64,000 nt of DNA. It comes from Amycolatopsis pithecellobii (GTDB lineage: Bacteria > Actinomycetota > Actinomycetes > Mycobacteriales > Pseudonocardiaceae). The stretch's first letter is position 1. Every line of letters starts with the position of its first letter. The notes beneath the pieces were generated by a model. That model was not told the DNA's origin, did not search any database, and saw only the letters and a program-made list of their open reading frames with translations. Below are positions 39,988-48,260 of this stretch, one piece after another. The translations under genes were made by a program, and so were the position numbers. The DNA lies in assembly GCF_009707865.1 (NCBI RefSeq), contig NZ_WMBA01000018.1:1-64000 (forward strand), written 5' to 3'.

Positions 39988-41480
39988 CAGAAATCGTCGG
40001 GGTAGAAGGCGTCGAACAGCTCGCGCGCGGTCGGCACGTGGGGGCCGGCCGGTCGGTAACCGGGGATCAGCTTCGCCAGCCAGCGCCCGGCGGCTTCGGC
40101 GTCGTTGCGCTCGGCGGCGTCGTACAGTTCGCCGAGCCCGGCGTCCAGGTCGGGCGGCACCGGCCGGCCGCGGGTCGCGAAGATCCGCGGATGCCCGGTC
40201 GGGATCCTTTCCTCGGTCTCGCCGAGCAGGGTCTCGCTCAGCTTTTCGCCGGGTCGCAGCCCGGTGAACTTGATCGTCACGTCGGGGACACCGGCCAGCG
40301 CGGCGTAGGCCTCGACCAACGACACCAGTTGAACCGGCTCGCCCATGTCGAGCACGAACGTCTCGCCGCACTCGGCCATCGCCGCGGCCTCCAGCACCAG
40401 CCCCACCGCCTCCTCGACGGTCATGAAGAACCGGTCGACGGCCGGGTCGGTGATGGTCACCGGTTCGTGTGAGGCGATCTGGTGCGCCAGCACATCGAGG
40501 AACGACCCGCGGCTGCCGAGGACGTTGCCGAACCGCACCGACCCGGTGACGATGCGGTCGCCCGTGTGGGAGCGCACGATCAGTTCGGCGAGACGTTTCG
40601 TCGCGCCCAGCACCGAGGTCGGTGCGGCCGCCTTGTCGGTGGAGATCAGCACGAACCGGTGCGCACCGTGGGTCACCGCCGCGTCGACGAGGTTCTTCGT
40701 ACCCTCCACATTGGACTTCACGCCCTCGCACGGATGCCGCTCCAGCAACGGAAGATGCTTGTGCGCGGCGGCGTGGAAGACGAGTTCCGGGCGCAGCGTG
40801 GCGAACAGCTGGTTCACCCTGGCCACGTCGCGGATGTCGGCGACGATGAGCTCGTCGGCCTCCAGTAACGCTTCCCCGGTGATTTCGAGCTGGAGCCGGT
40901 GCAGGTTCGATTCGTCGTGGTCCAGCATGTACAGCGCTTCCGGCCCGTAGGCACGGATCTGCCGGCACAGTTCGCTGCCGATGGACCCGCCGGCCCCGGT
41001 GACGAGCACCCGGCGGCCGCGGATCAGCGCCGGCGTCGCCGGGCGGATCACGTTGATCTCCTCGCGTCCCAGCAACGCGGCGGGGGACACCTCGTAGAGA
41101 TCACCGGCCCGGCTGCCCCGTTGCACCGCGGCGTGGAAGGACGGCAGGTACCGCACCCGCGCGCCGGTGCGGGTCGCCCGGTGCAGGAGGGTGGCCAGCT
41201 GAACCGGGGGCAGTGACGGAATCGCGACGACGACGACCTCGACCCCCTCGGCACGCACCAGAGCGGGCAGGTCGGCGAGGCGGCCGAGCACCGGCAGGTG
41301 CGCCGCGTGCCGCTTGCGCAGGTCGTCGTCGAGGAATCCGATCGGCGCCAGCCCGCAGGACGGCGTCTGCTGGAGGTCGTGCGCGAGGGTGCGCCCCGCG
41401 TCTCCGGCCCCCACGATCAGCGTGCGTGCCCCGGACACGCTGGTGTCGCGTCGGTGGGAAGGCCAGTGCGTCACGCGCAT
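39987..41480 (-). CDS. NDP-sugar 4,6-dehydratase of the CapD/PglF/WbpM type
   Basis: A 497-residue enzyme. An N-terminal CoA-binding-like Rossmann region (LIVGAGDAGRTLAHDL) has no transmembrane helices, unlike WbpM. The catalytic SDR domain has VLVTGAGGSIGSELCRQI, STDKAAAPTSVLGATKR (the Tyr of ordinary SDRs is replaced, as expected for this family) and RFGNVLGSRGS. It converts UDP-GlcNAc or a similar nucleotide sugar to a 4-keto-6-deoxy sugar. The DegT aminotransferase encoded just upstream would aminate that product. Confidence 0.92.
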   Translation of the reverse strand: MRVTHWPSHRRDTSVSGARTLIVGAGDAGRTLAHDLQQTPSCGLAPIGFLDDDLRKRHAAHLPVLGRLADLPALVRAEGVEVVVVAIPSLPPVQLATLLHRATRTGARVRYLPSFHAAVQRGSRAGDLYEVSPAALLGREEINVIRPATPALIRGRRVLVTGAGGSIGSELCRQIRAYGPEALYMLDHDESNLHRLQLEITGEALLEADELIVADIRDVARVNQLFATLRPELVFHAAAHKHLPLLERHPCEGVKSNVEGTKNLVDAAVTHGAHRFVLISTDKAAAPTSVLGATKRLAELIVRSHTGDRIVTGSVRFGNVLGSRGSFLDVLAHQIASHEPVTITDPAVDRFFMTVEEAVGLVLEAAAMAECGETFVLDMGEPVQLVSLVEAYAALAGVPDVTIKFTGLRPGEKLSETLLGETEERIPTGHPRIFATRGRPVPPDLDAGLGELYDAAERNDAEAAGRWLAKLIPGYRPAGPHVPTARELFDAFYPDDF

Positions 41481-42655
41481 GGGTCACCTCCGGTTCGGGC
41501 GAGGTCGGCGATCTGGTCGCAGACGTAATCGATGTCGCTGTCGGTCAGCCCGGGGTGCATCGGCAGCGACAGCAGTTGCCTGGCCACCCGGTCCGCGACG
41601 GGAAGCTGCCGGCACATCTGGGCACCGAGCAGCGCGCGGAAATAGGAGAAGTGGTGCACCGGAATGAAATGCACGGACGTGCCGACACCGCGCGAACTCA
41701 GCGCGGCGGCGAGTGCGTCACGGCTCAGCGGGTACGGCGCGGTGATCCGGACCGGATAGAGATGCCACGCGTGCCCGCCGCCGGCCGGGCGGGGCGGGAG
41801 CACGACCCCGGGCACCGTCGCCAGCGCGCGGTCGTACCGGGCGGCCACCTCCGCGCGCCGCCGTTGCCACGCCGGCAGATGCGGTAGCTGGGCGCGGCCG
41901 ATCGCGGCCTGCAGGTCCGTGAAGTTGGCCTTGATCCCGTCGACCGCGACGTCGTAACGCCAGCTCGCGCCCGGACCGTAGCGCCGCCATGCGTCACGGC
42001 TCATACCGTGCTGGCGCATCTCGCGAAGCACACCGGCGAGACCAGCGTCGGTCGTGGTGATCGCGCCGCCCTCGCCGATCGGGAGGTTCTTGGTGGCGTA
42101 AAAGCTGAAGCACGCCGCGGCGGAGTCCGCGCCGACCGCCCGGCCGCCGATCATGGCGCCCAGCCCGTGTGCCGCGTCCTCGACGACTCGCCCGGCGGGC
42201 AGACCGGCCGCGTCCGCGAGGGCCGCGACCCCCACCGGGTAGCCGGCCATGTGCTGCACGATCATCGCCTGGGGCCGGACCTGGCCGGCCGCGGCGGCGA
42301 CCGTGGCGGGATCGACGGTCAGCGTCCGCTCGTCGGTGTCCAGCAGTACCGGCTGAAGTCCACTGTGGACAATCGCGTGCACCGCGCCGCAGAAGGTGAG
42401 GGTCGGCGTGAACACCGGCGCGCCCGGAGGCAGGCGAAGTGCTCGTAACGCCAGTTCGATCGCGGCCGTGCACGAGCTGACGGCGACGGCTTCGCGTGCG
42501 GCGAGCCGGCCGGCGAACTCGTCCTCGAACGCCATCGTCTGGGGTCCCGTGGTCAGCCACCCGCTCGCCAGCACGCGCTCGACGGCCTCGTGCGCTTCCG
42601 CGACGATGTGGCAGCGCGCGAACGGCACCGTGCGAGTCCGCGTTCCGGCGGTCAT
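41471..42655 (-). CDS. DegT/DnrJ/EryC1-family sugar aminotransferase
   Basis: A 394-residue PLP enzyme. It has SGWLTTGPQTMAFEDEFA near the N-terminus, VEDAAHGLGA (Asp that holds the pyridine nitrogen) and the PLP lysine Lys189 in FSFYATKNLPIGEGG. The C-terminal end has HFIPVHHFSYFR and LSLPMHPGLTDSDI. It aminates a keto sugar, most likely the 4-keto-6-deoxy product of the neighbouring dehydratase, giving the amine for the formyltransferase. It overlaps the dehydratase start by 10 bp. Confidence 0.92.
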   Translation of the reverse strand: MTAGTRTRTVPFARCHIVAEAHEAVERVLASGWLTTGPQTMAFEDEFAGRLAAREAVAVSSCTAAIELALRALRLPPGAPVFTPTLTFCGAVHAIVHSGLQPVLLDTDERTLTVDPATVAAAAGQVRPQAMIVQHMAGYPVGVAALADAAGLPAGRVVEDAAHGLGAMIGGRAVGADSAAACFSFYATKNLPIGEGGAITTTDAGLAGVLREMRQHGMSRDAWRRYGPGASWRYDVAVDGIKANFTDLQAAIGRAQLPHLPAWQRRRAEVAARYDRALATVPGVVLPPRPAGGGHAWHLYPVRITAPYPLSRDALAAALSSRGVGTSVHFIPVHHFSYFRALLGAQMCRQLPVADRVARQLLSLPMHPGLTDSDIDYVCDQIADLARTGGDPCA

Positions 42656-43593
42656 GGCCGGCTCCGTGCGGCGGGCGCCCGCCGGGTGGCGAGCGCGCGG
42701 TGGTACCCGCTGAGCAGCCCCCGTGCGACCGGGTGCAGCAGGGCCTCGATGCGCTGTCGCGGCGGGCGGGGGGCGCCGCGCGGGAGCACGCCGTCGAGAC
42801 TGGCCCGGACGCCGGCCGCGATCGCGGCCGGATGCGGGGGGACGACGAAACCAGTGCGGCCGAACCGCACGAGTTCGGCCGCACTGTCGGTGGTCGCCGC
42901 GATCACCGGGACCCCGGCGGCGACGGCGGCCGCACCCGGGTTGCACGCCGTCAGCGCGAGCCCGGCCGCGACGAACAGGTCCGCGGCGAGGAGCAGCTCG
43001 TCGAACGCGAGCGAGCCACCGGGTTCGTGGCGCATCACCACGACATCGGTCCGGTGCAGCCTGCCGATCGTCTCGGCCCACCCCGGCACACTCTGCCCGG
43101 GGCCGTGATCGGCGCCCACGACCAGCACGACCCCGGGTGCGATGCCGAGCCGGTCACGCACGCTCGAGCGGTCCAGCTTGCCGGCGGGCGGTCCCGGCGG
43201 CGCCACGAGGGGCAGCCCGTGCACGCGATCACCGTCGACGACGCCCGCCCCGACCAGGACCTGCGCCGCCATCCGGCCGTGGACCAGCCAGGTCCCGGCT
43301 CCGCCCGCGAACCGTCGCTGCCGGTGTGCCCAGCCCGCGGTCACGGCCAGCCCCCGGCGGCGAAGCACCACCCGGTCGACGGTGTGCACCCGGTGGGCCG
43401 TGCCGGGGCCACGCCATGGTGCGACCTCGCCGACCGTGTGCACCACTTCGGCGGGTTCGTCGGGACCCGCGAGCCGGATCAGCCCGGCGTCGGCGAGCAT
43501 CCCGGTCGCGGCCTGAAGCACCCTGCCGAGGCCGCCGGCCGTGGCTGCACAGTCCAGCCTGACCCGGGGCGGTTCACCGGACATGACGGTCAC
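42652..43593 (-). CDS. GT-B glycosyltransferase-like protein, probably GT4-related
   Basis: A 313-residue protein with a recognisable C-terminal donor-binding half (ADLFVAAGLALTACNPGAAAVAAGVPVI, then DSAAELVRFGRTGFVVPP). The N-terminal half is short and low in recognisable motifs. It is smaller than typical GT4 enzymes (about 370), and the E-x7-E pair is not obvious, so activity is uncertain. The start is GTG 43593, overlapping the Wzz-like stop as GTGA. It would act early in repeat-unit assembly. Confidence 0.65.
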   Translation of the reverse strand: MTVMSGEPPRVRLDCAATAGGLGRVLQAATGMLADAGLIRLAGPDEPAEVVHTVGEVAPWRGPGTAHRVHTVDRVVLRRRGLAVTAGWAHRQRRFAGGAGTWLVHGRMAAQVLVGAGVVDGDRVHGLPLVAPPGPPAGKLDRSSVRDRLGIAPGVVLVVGADHGPGQSVPGWAETIGRLHRTDVVVMRHEPGGSLAFDELLLAADLFVAAGLALTACNPGAAAVAAGVPVIAATTDSAAELVRFGRTGFVVPPHPAAIAAGVRASLDGVLPRGAPRPPRQRIEALLHPVARGLLSGYHRALATRRAPAARSRP

Positions 43594-44915
43594 GCCGGCC
43601 CCCCTTCACGGCTGCTCTCGCGACGCCGGAGAGCTCGCATGCCCAGGACGCCGAGCACCGGCCAGCCCGTGGCGGCGATGAGCGTGCGGATGTCGTCCAC
43701 TTCGCGGTGGAGCGTGAGGTCGGGAGCCACGACGAGCAGACCGCGCCGCCCGTTCCCGGAGGTGGTGTCGACGTCGGGCAGCGCGCGAACCTCGACGGCC
43801 TCGTGCTGCGGCAGCAGCTCCATGACCGGATCGAGGGTGGCCGTGCGGCCGGGGTCGGCGAAGCCGGCAGGCCGTGCGGAAACCCCGTCGGCCGACGGGG
43901 CGCCCCCCGTGCCGTGGCCGGGCGACAGGCGGTTGGCCAGCTCCTCGGCGAGCGCGGACAGCCGCGGCGCGGGCAGCGGGCCGGTGACGACCATGGTGCC
44001 GGTCCCGGTCCGTGTCACCGTTTCCCGCAGCGCCACCGTTGTTGCGACGTCGATGGTGACCGCGTCGCCACCGTCCGGCGCCGGAGTCAGCCGGCCGAGG
44101 TCCACCGTGCCCAGCTCCCGCGCGAACTCACGCGCGCCGGCGACCCGCGGCCGGACGACCTCGAGCACGGTCGCGACCAGCAACCCCGCGATGAGACCGG
44201 CCAGCCCGGCGAGACCGAGATCCGTGGCGAGCTTCGACGGCGCCTGGGTGGCGGGTGGCGGCATCGAGATGACCGCCGCGGAACCACCGGTGCTCAGTAC
44301 CGTCGACTGCAGCTGGCGCAGCGTCGATCCAAGGTCGTTGAGCTGTTGGTCCAATGTGGACAGCTGGGCGGACAGGTTCGCGGTGTCGAGTGGTCCGCTG
44401 GCGAGCGCGAGCTTCGCCGCGACCTGCTGGCGTTGCGCCAGCAGATTCTGCTGCTGGCTGGTCAGCTGGGTGACCAGCGCGGTGGTCCGCGGATCCCCCG
44501 CGCCGTTGATGAACGTGACCACCTGGGTGGCCAGCGCGCCGGCGAGACCGGTCGCGATCTGCGGGCTCGGGTCGGTGACGCTGACGTTGAACACCGCCGA
44601 GCTGCCCAGCCTGCCCACCGCGACGTCGCCGCCGGCCAGCTGGTTCGCGTCGCGGGTGGTGATGCCCGCTTGCCGGAGCGCATCGTTGATCACGGCGGGA
44701 CTCGTCGCGATTCCTGCGACCCGGTTGAGCACCGCGTCGGCTTCGGTGTCCGTGCCGGGTGGGGTGCTCGATGCCTGGATCCGGCCGGTGGCCACATAGG
44801 ACGGTGACGACAGTGCGTGCATGACGGCGACGACCAGCAGCGGTACCGCGACGAAACAGACCAGCAGCCGCCAATGGCCGGCGAACGTGCGGCGCAGGGC
44901 CTCGTTGAACTCCAT
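43590..44915 (-). CDS. Wzz-like chain-length/co-polymerase protein
   Basis: A 441-residue protein with the Wzz topology: a first helix (about 16-36), an extracytoplasmic region with coiled-coil potential (about 140-215) and a second helix (about 229-250). A cytoplasmic tail of about 190 residues follows, resembling a CpsC-CpsD type arrangement without a clear Walker A. It should set chain length for the polymerase. It is the first gene of the 14-gene operon; the upstream region holds a palindrome (44995-45015) and a divergently organised regulatory block. Confidence 0.85.
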   Translation of the reverse strand: MEFNEALRRTFAGHWRLLVCFVAVPLLVVAVMHALSSPSYVATGRIQASSTPPGTDTEADAVLNRVAGIATSPAVINDALRQAGITTRDANQLAGGDVAVGRLGSSAVFNVSVTDPSPQIATGLAGALATQVVTFINGAGDPRTTALVTQLTSQQQNLLAQRQQVAAKLALASGPLDTANLSAQLSTLDQQLNDLGSTLRQLQSTVLSTGGSAAVISMPPPATQAPSKLATDLGLAGLAGLIAGLLVATVLEVVRPRVAGAREFARELGTVDLGRLTPAPDGGDAVTIDVATTVALRETVTRTGTGTMVVTGPLPAPRLSALAEELANRLSPGHGTGGAPSADGVSARPAGFADPGRTATLDPVMELLPQHEAVEVRALPDVDTTSGNGRRGLLVVAPDLTLHREVDDIRTLIAATGWPVLGVLGMRALRRRESSREGGPA

Positions 44916-44987
44916 TCGACCACCTCGAAGGGGAACGCGGGCGAAACCAGATTTCGACGCTAAGCGCGGGTCGTGGGGTCGTGACTC

Positions 44988-45716
44988 CTACCGATGAGGT
45001 AAATGCGTTACCTCAGATGTGGGGCGGCGGTCCGGCAGCTCGATCACCGCCGCGTCGCCGGGTGGATCCAGGCCGGCGGCGCGCACCTTCTGAACCGCCT
45101 CGAGCCGGCTGTGCACCCCGAGTTTCGCCAGTATCGCGCGGATATGGCTGCGTACGGTGTGCGGCGACAGGTACAGCTCCCGCGCGATGCGCGCACTCGA
45201 CCAGCCGGCGGTCATGCCGGTGAGGACGTCGCATTCGCGAGTGGTCAGCACGTCGAGCAGCCGGCTGTGCACGCGCGCGCGATGGACGTCCTCGCGTAGT
45301 TCGTGCAACACGATGCCGAGCAGGTCGGCGGGGAAGAACGCCTCACCGCGGCACACCCCGCACAGCACCTCGACGAAGTATTCGGCGGAGCACTCCTTGC
45401 TCACCCACGCCGTCGCGCCGGCTCGCGCCACCTCGAGCGCCTGCGCGGCATCATGCGAACTGGTCAGGACGACGACGTGGGCATCGGGCGTCGCGGCCAG
45501 CAGCCGCTCGACCAGCCGCCCAGGCTCCGCCGGCGCGGCGGCGATCTCGACCGTGATCACGTCGGGCCGCAGCATCGCGATCACGGTGGTCAGCTGCGGG
45601 TCGCAGCTGGTGCCGTGGCCGACCACGCGCAGCTCGGGGTCGTCGGAGAGCAACGTGGAAAGTGCCTCCGTCAGGACCTGATGGTCGTCCACGAAGAACA
45701 CCCGCGTCCGCTCCAT
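44988..45716 (-). CDS. NarL/LuxR-type response regulator with Glu at the phosphoacceptor site
   Basis: A 242-residue regulator with an N-terminal receiver (1-125) and a C-terminal LuxR HTH (LTTRECDVLTGMTAGWSSARI, YLSPHTVRSHIRAILAKLGV). The receiver keeps the acid pair Asp10-Asp11, a Thr/Ser (VVLTSS) and Lys (VSKE), but the phosphorylated Asp is Glu57 (PDVITVEI). Glu can mimic the phosphorylated state, so it may be constitutively active or controlled otherwise. GTG 45770 is an alternative start. It lies just upstream of the polysaccharide operon on the same strand, so it is a likely regulator of it. Confidence 0.85.
   Translation of the reverse strand: MERTRVFFVDDHQVLTEALSTLLSDDPELRVVGHGTSCDPQLTTVIAMLRPDVITVEIAAAPAEPGRLVERLLAATPDAHVVVLTSSHDAAQALEVARAGATAWVSKECSAEYFVEVLCGVCRGEAFFPADLLGIVLHELREDVHRARVHSRLLDVLTTRECDVLTGMTAGWSSARIARELYLSPHTVRSHIRAILAKLGVHSRLEAVQKVRAAGLDPPGDAAVIELPDRRPTSEVTHLPHR
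44995..45015. promoter_or_regulatory. Inverted repeat upstream of the polysaccharide operon
   Basis: TGAGGTAA (44995-45002) and TTACCTCA (45008-45015) form a perfect 8-bp inverted repeat with a 5-bp centre. It is 80-100 bp upstream of the Wzz start and inside the last codons of the LuxR-type gene. Size and position suit a dimeric LuxR/NarL regulator; a weak terminator for the LuxR gene is the alternative. Confidence 0.45.
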
Positions 45717-45826
45717 CGGCACATCCTGAGCGACGGCGGGGGCGGTGTCCTCATCTGTTTGAAGGTGCACGGCACCCCCAAACGTACGAGGCTCGCGTGC
45801 CTGCGAGCGGCGATGCTGGCCCGGCG

Positions 45827-46675
45827 ATGAAACGACGTCCCGATTCCGGAAGGGCGGTCGGCCACCTACGCCGGTGTTCGCGTACCGCCGCGGGCCTCGT
45901 CGTGATCATGATGCTCGCCACCGCGTGCATGAGCTCCGCGCCGAGCCCGCCGCCGCGTCCTTTTCTGACGGCGGTGCTGGACACCGGGGCGACGAATACC
46001 GCACAGTACGGATTTCAGCTTGCCGACGTGACACCGGCCGAGATTTCGGCCGTGCCGCCAGGACAGGAAGCCTTGGTGTGGCTGGGCGGATACGACAACA
46101 GCACCTGCACCTTGTCCTGGAGCGACGCCAAGGTCACCGCGCTATTCGCCCAATTCCAGCTCGCGAAAGCCCCCCGTACGGGTGCTTACTTTCTCGCCGA
46201 CGAACCGAATTCCGCGGGCAATTGCCCCTCGGCGCCCGCCGACCTCCGTGCCCGCGACCGCCTTGTCCGCTCACTTGATCCCGATCCGCGGCACTTCACT
46301 TTGGCCAACATCGACGATCCCGCCCAGTTCCGTGCTTTTGCCGGCAGCACCGACGTGATCGGCACCGACCCCTATCCCTGTCTTTCCGGGCGTGCCTGTG
46401 ACTGGTCGCTGATCCCCGCCTACATCGAGGCACTGCGCGCGGCGGGTGTGCACCGGTATGTGGCTCTGCTACAGGCTTTCGGCGCGGGCATGTACCGCTG
46501 GCCGACCGCGCTCGAACTGGAGCACATGATCGCGCAATGGCAGAAATCGGATTGGAGCGGGCAGCTCACGTTCGCCTGGAATTACGCCGGCGGCCGGCTG
46601 ACTGATCATCCCGATCTGCTGGCGGTACTCCAGCGGCTCAACACAGATCCGTTTTTTCCGTTTTCTCCACCATGA
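45827..46675 (+). CDS. Exported lipoprotein, glycoside-hydrolase-like TIM-barrel candidate
   Basis: A 282-residue lipoprotein. The signal segment ends in LATAC (Cys about 34). The mature part reads like a short beta/alpha barrel: AVLDTGATNTAQYG, ALVWLGGYDNSTC, AYFLADEPNSAGNCP, FTLANIDDPAQFRAF, DVIGTDPYPC, YVALLQAFGAGMY, LTFAWNYAGG. The acidic ADEP and IGTDPYP strands recall glycoside hydrolase active-site strands, but I cannot name the family. It is divergent from the response regulator and close to the polysaccharide genes, so a polymer-trimming role is conceivable. Confidence 0.6.
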   Translation: MKRRPDSGRAVGHLRRCSRTAAGLVVIMMLATACMSSAPSPPPRPFLTAVLDTGATNTAQYGFQLADVTPAEISAVPPGQEALVWLGGYDNSTCTLSWSDAKVTALFAQFQLAKAPRTGAYFLADEPNSAGNCPSAPADLRARDRLVRSLDPDPRHFTLANIDDPAQFRAFAGSTDVIGTDPYPCLSGRACDWSLIPAYIEALRAAGVHRYVALLQAFGAGMYRWPTALELEHMIAQWQKSDWSGQLTFAWNYAGGRLTDHPDLLAVLQRLNTDPFFPFSPP

Positions 46676-46775
46676 TTCTTACCCCGGACCGGACTTCGTA
46701 ACGTCTCCGCGCATTCCAACGACACAATGACGAACGGGTTAACGGCTAATGGACAGCCGTCCTCGAGGTGGCACG

Positions 46776-47447
46776 ATGAATGCGTTTCCCGACCGGCGGC
46801 GGGACAGTGGCAGACGGCAGGCGGACCGGTACGCCGACGATCTCCGGGCGCTCATCCACGACATCGGGCACGCCGTGGCCGCCGCCAGTTATCTGGTGGA
46901 CGCCGCGCTGTCCGAGGATGTGACCGAGGCGTCCGCGCGGCGGAAGCTCGAACTGGTGCGCGCGCAGACCCGCGCGCTGACCACGCTGATCGAGCAGGCG
47001 CTCCAGCCCGCGGTCGGCGGTGAGCCGGTGGCGGTGCGCTCGCTGCTCGCGCAGCTGACCGAACAGGCGGACGCGACGGGGCCGGCGCGGGTCACGCTCG
47101 TCGGCGGGCCGGAGCCGGTCACCGACCTCGACGGCGGCGTGCTGTGGCGCATTCTGTCCAACCTGATCGGCAACGCGGCCAGGGCGGCCGGCAGCGGTGG
47201 CACGGTTTCGGTCGCGATTACAGAGGTATCTCCCATTGTGGTCGAAATAGCCGACGACGGTCCGGGCATCGGCCTCGGCGAGCCGGGGTGGGCCTCGATG
47301 GGGCTGGCGACGGTGACGAGGCTGAGCCGGGCGCTGGGCGTGGACGTGTCCTTCGAAAGCCGCGCGCCGGCGGGGACGCTGACGCGGGTGAGCCTGGACG
47401 CCTACGGGGAGCGCAGCGGCGGCACCGCCGCCGGGAGGGATATCTGA
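46776..47447 (+). CDS. Soluble sensor histidine kinase
   Basis: A 223-residue kinase with no transmembrane or sensor domain. It consists of a dimerisation/H-box segment with candidate His28 (LRALIHDIGHAVAAAS) and a GHKL ATPase domain with an N-box ILSNLIGNAARAAG and G-box IADDGPGIG. ATG 46776 has GAGGTGG upstream; ATG 46749 is an alternative. The stop overlaps the start of the adjacent response regulator (TGATG), so the two form a cognate pair. Signal input must come from a partner protein. Confidence 0.82.
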   Translation: MNAFPDRRRDSGRRQADRYADDLRALIHDIGHAVAAASYLVDAALSEDVTEASARRKLELVRAQTRALTTLIEQALQPAVGGEPVAVRSLLAQLTEQADATGPARVTLVGGPEPVTDLDGGVLWRILSNLIGNAARAAGSGGTVSVAITEVSPIVVEIADDGPGIGLGEPGWASMGLATVTRLSRALGVDVSFESRAPAGTLTRVSLDAYGERSGGTAAGRDI

Positions 47448-48103
47448 TGATCAGTGCGGTGCTGGGTGATGATCACGCTTTGCTCGTCGAAGCGATGATC
47501 CCGATGTTGACGAAAGCCGGGATCACGGTGGTCGCGTCGGCCTATGACTTCGGGAGCCTCGTGGCGTCCGTCCGTGCTCATCAACCGGATGTCTGTGTGC
47601 TGGATCTGCGCTTCGGCGACGACGACCACCACGACGGGGTGCCGGCCGTGCGGGCGGCGAGCCCGGGCACGAAGACCGTTGTGCTCACCGCCGATCCGAC
47701 GATCGATTCGATGGTCGCGGCCGTGGAGGACGGGGCCGCCGCCTATGTGCACAAGTCGCGCGGATGCGCGAGCCTCGTCGCGACGATCGAGAAGGTCATG
47801 CGCGGTGAGCTGGTGACCGACCTGCCGATCCGAAGACGCCGGCGCGAATCCGCCGAAGCCGATCCCGAAGTGCTGCTCGCACGGTATCTGACCGTGCGGG
47901 AGCGGCAATGCCTCGAACTCCTTGTCGACGGGCTGCGCACGGACGCCATGGCCAGGCGGCTCGGGGTGTCCGTCACCACGGTGCGCAGTCACGTGCAGGC
48001 GCTGATGACCAAGCTGGGCGTCCACTCCCGGCTCGAAGCGGCCTCGTTCGCGGTGCGCCACGACCTGCTCGGCGAACCGGATCGGGCCGCGCTGCGCGGA
48101 TGA
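47447..48103 (+). CDS. NarL/LuxR-type response regulator
   Basis: A 218-residue regulator. The receiver has Asp8-Asp9, the phosphoacceptor Asp53 (PDVCVLDLRFG), a Thr (VVLTAD) and Lys (VHKSRG). The C-terminal LuxR HTH (LTVRERQCLELLVDGLRTDAMARRLG, TVRSHVQALMTKLGVHSRLEAA) is near-identical in its recognition helix to that of the other LuxR regulator at 44988, so both may read similar DNA sites. Coupled to the kinase gene by TGATG. Confidence 0.92.
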   Translation: MISAVLGDDHALLVEAMIPMLTKAGITVVASAYDFGSLVASVRAHQPDVCVLDLRFGDDDHHDGVPAVRAASPGTKTVVLTADPTIDSMVAAVEDGAAAYVHKSRGCASLVATIEKVMRGELVTDLPIRRRRRESAEADPEVLLARYLTVRERQCLELLVDGLRTDAMARRLGVSVTTVRSHVQALMTKLGVHSRLEAASFAVRHDLLGEPDRAALRG

Positions 48104-48126
48104 GCGTGCCGCCGCGGCCCCCGACT

Positions 48127-48236
48127 GCGCGAGTTGCGCGTTCCGGTCGCGCGAGTTGCGCGTTCCGGTCGCGCGAGTTGCGCGTTCCCGTCGCGCGGAA
48201 CGCACAACTCGCGCGACGGGAAGACTCAACTCGCGC
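48127..48236. repeat. Array of direct and inverted GCGCGAGTTGCGCGTTCC repeats
   Basis: Three head-to-tail 22-bp units lie at 48127-48148, 48149-48170 and 48171-48192 (one mismatch in the third). They are followed by an inverted 18-bp copy and an inverted 22-bp copy with a few changes, ending at 48236. The array can fold into a long hairpin. It sits between a response regulator and a hydrolase gene and is open in most frames without resembling a protein. Confidence 0.85.
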
Positions 48237-48260
48237 CCAAGGGATCGGCACCATGGAAGG

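Noticed and set aside
48127-48236. CRISPR array
   Set aside because: Units are adjacent without spacers, partly inverted, and no cas genes are present.
48156-48260. Translation of the repeat array as the N-terminus of the hydrolase
   Set aside because: The repeat encodes the same Arg/Val-rich string in several frames and would precede the signal segment; a start at 48261 is simpler.
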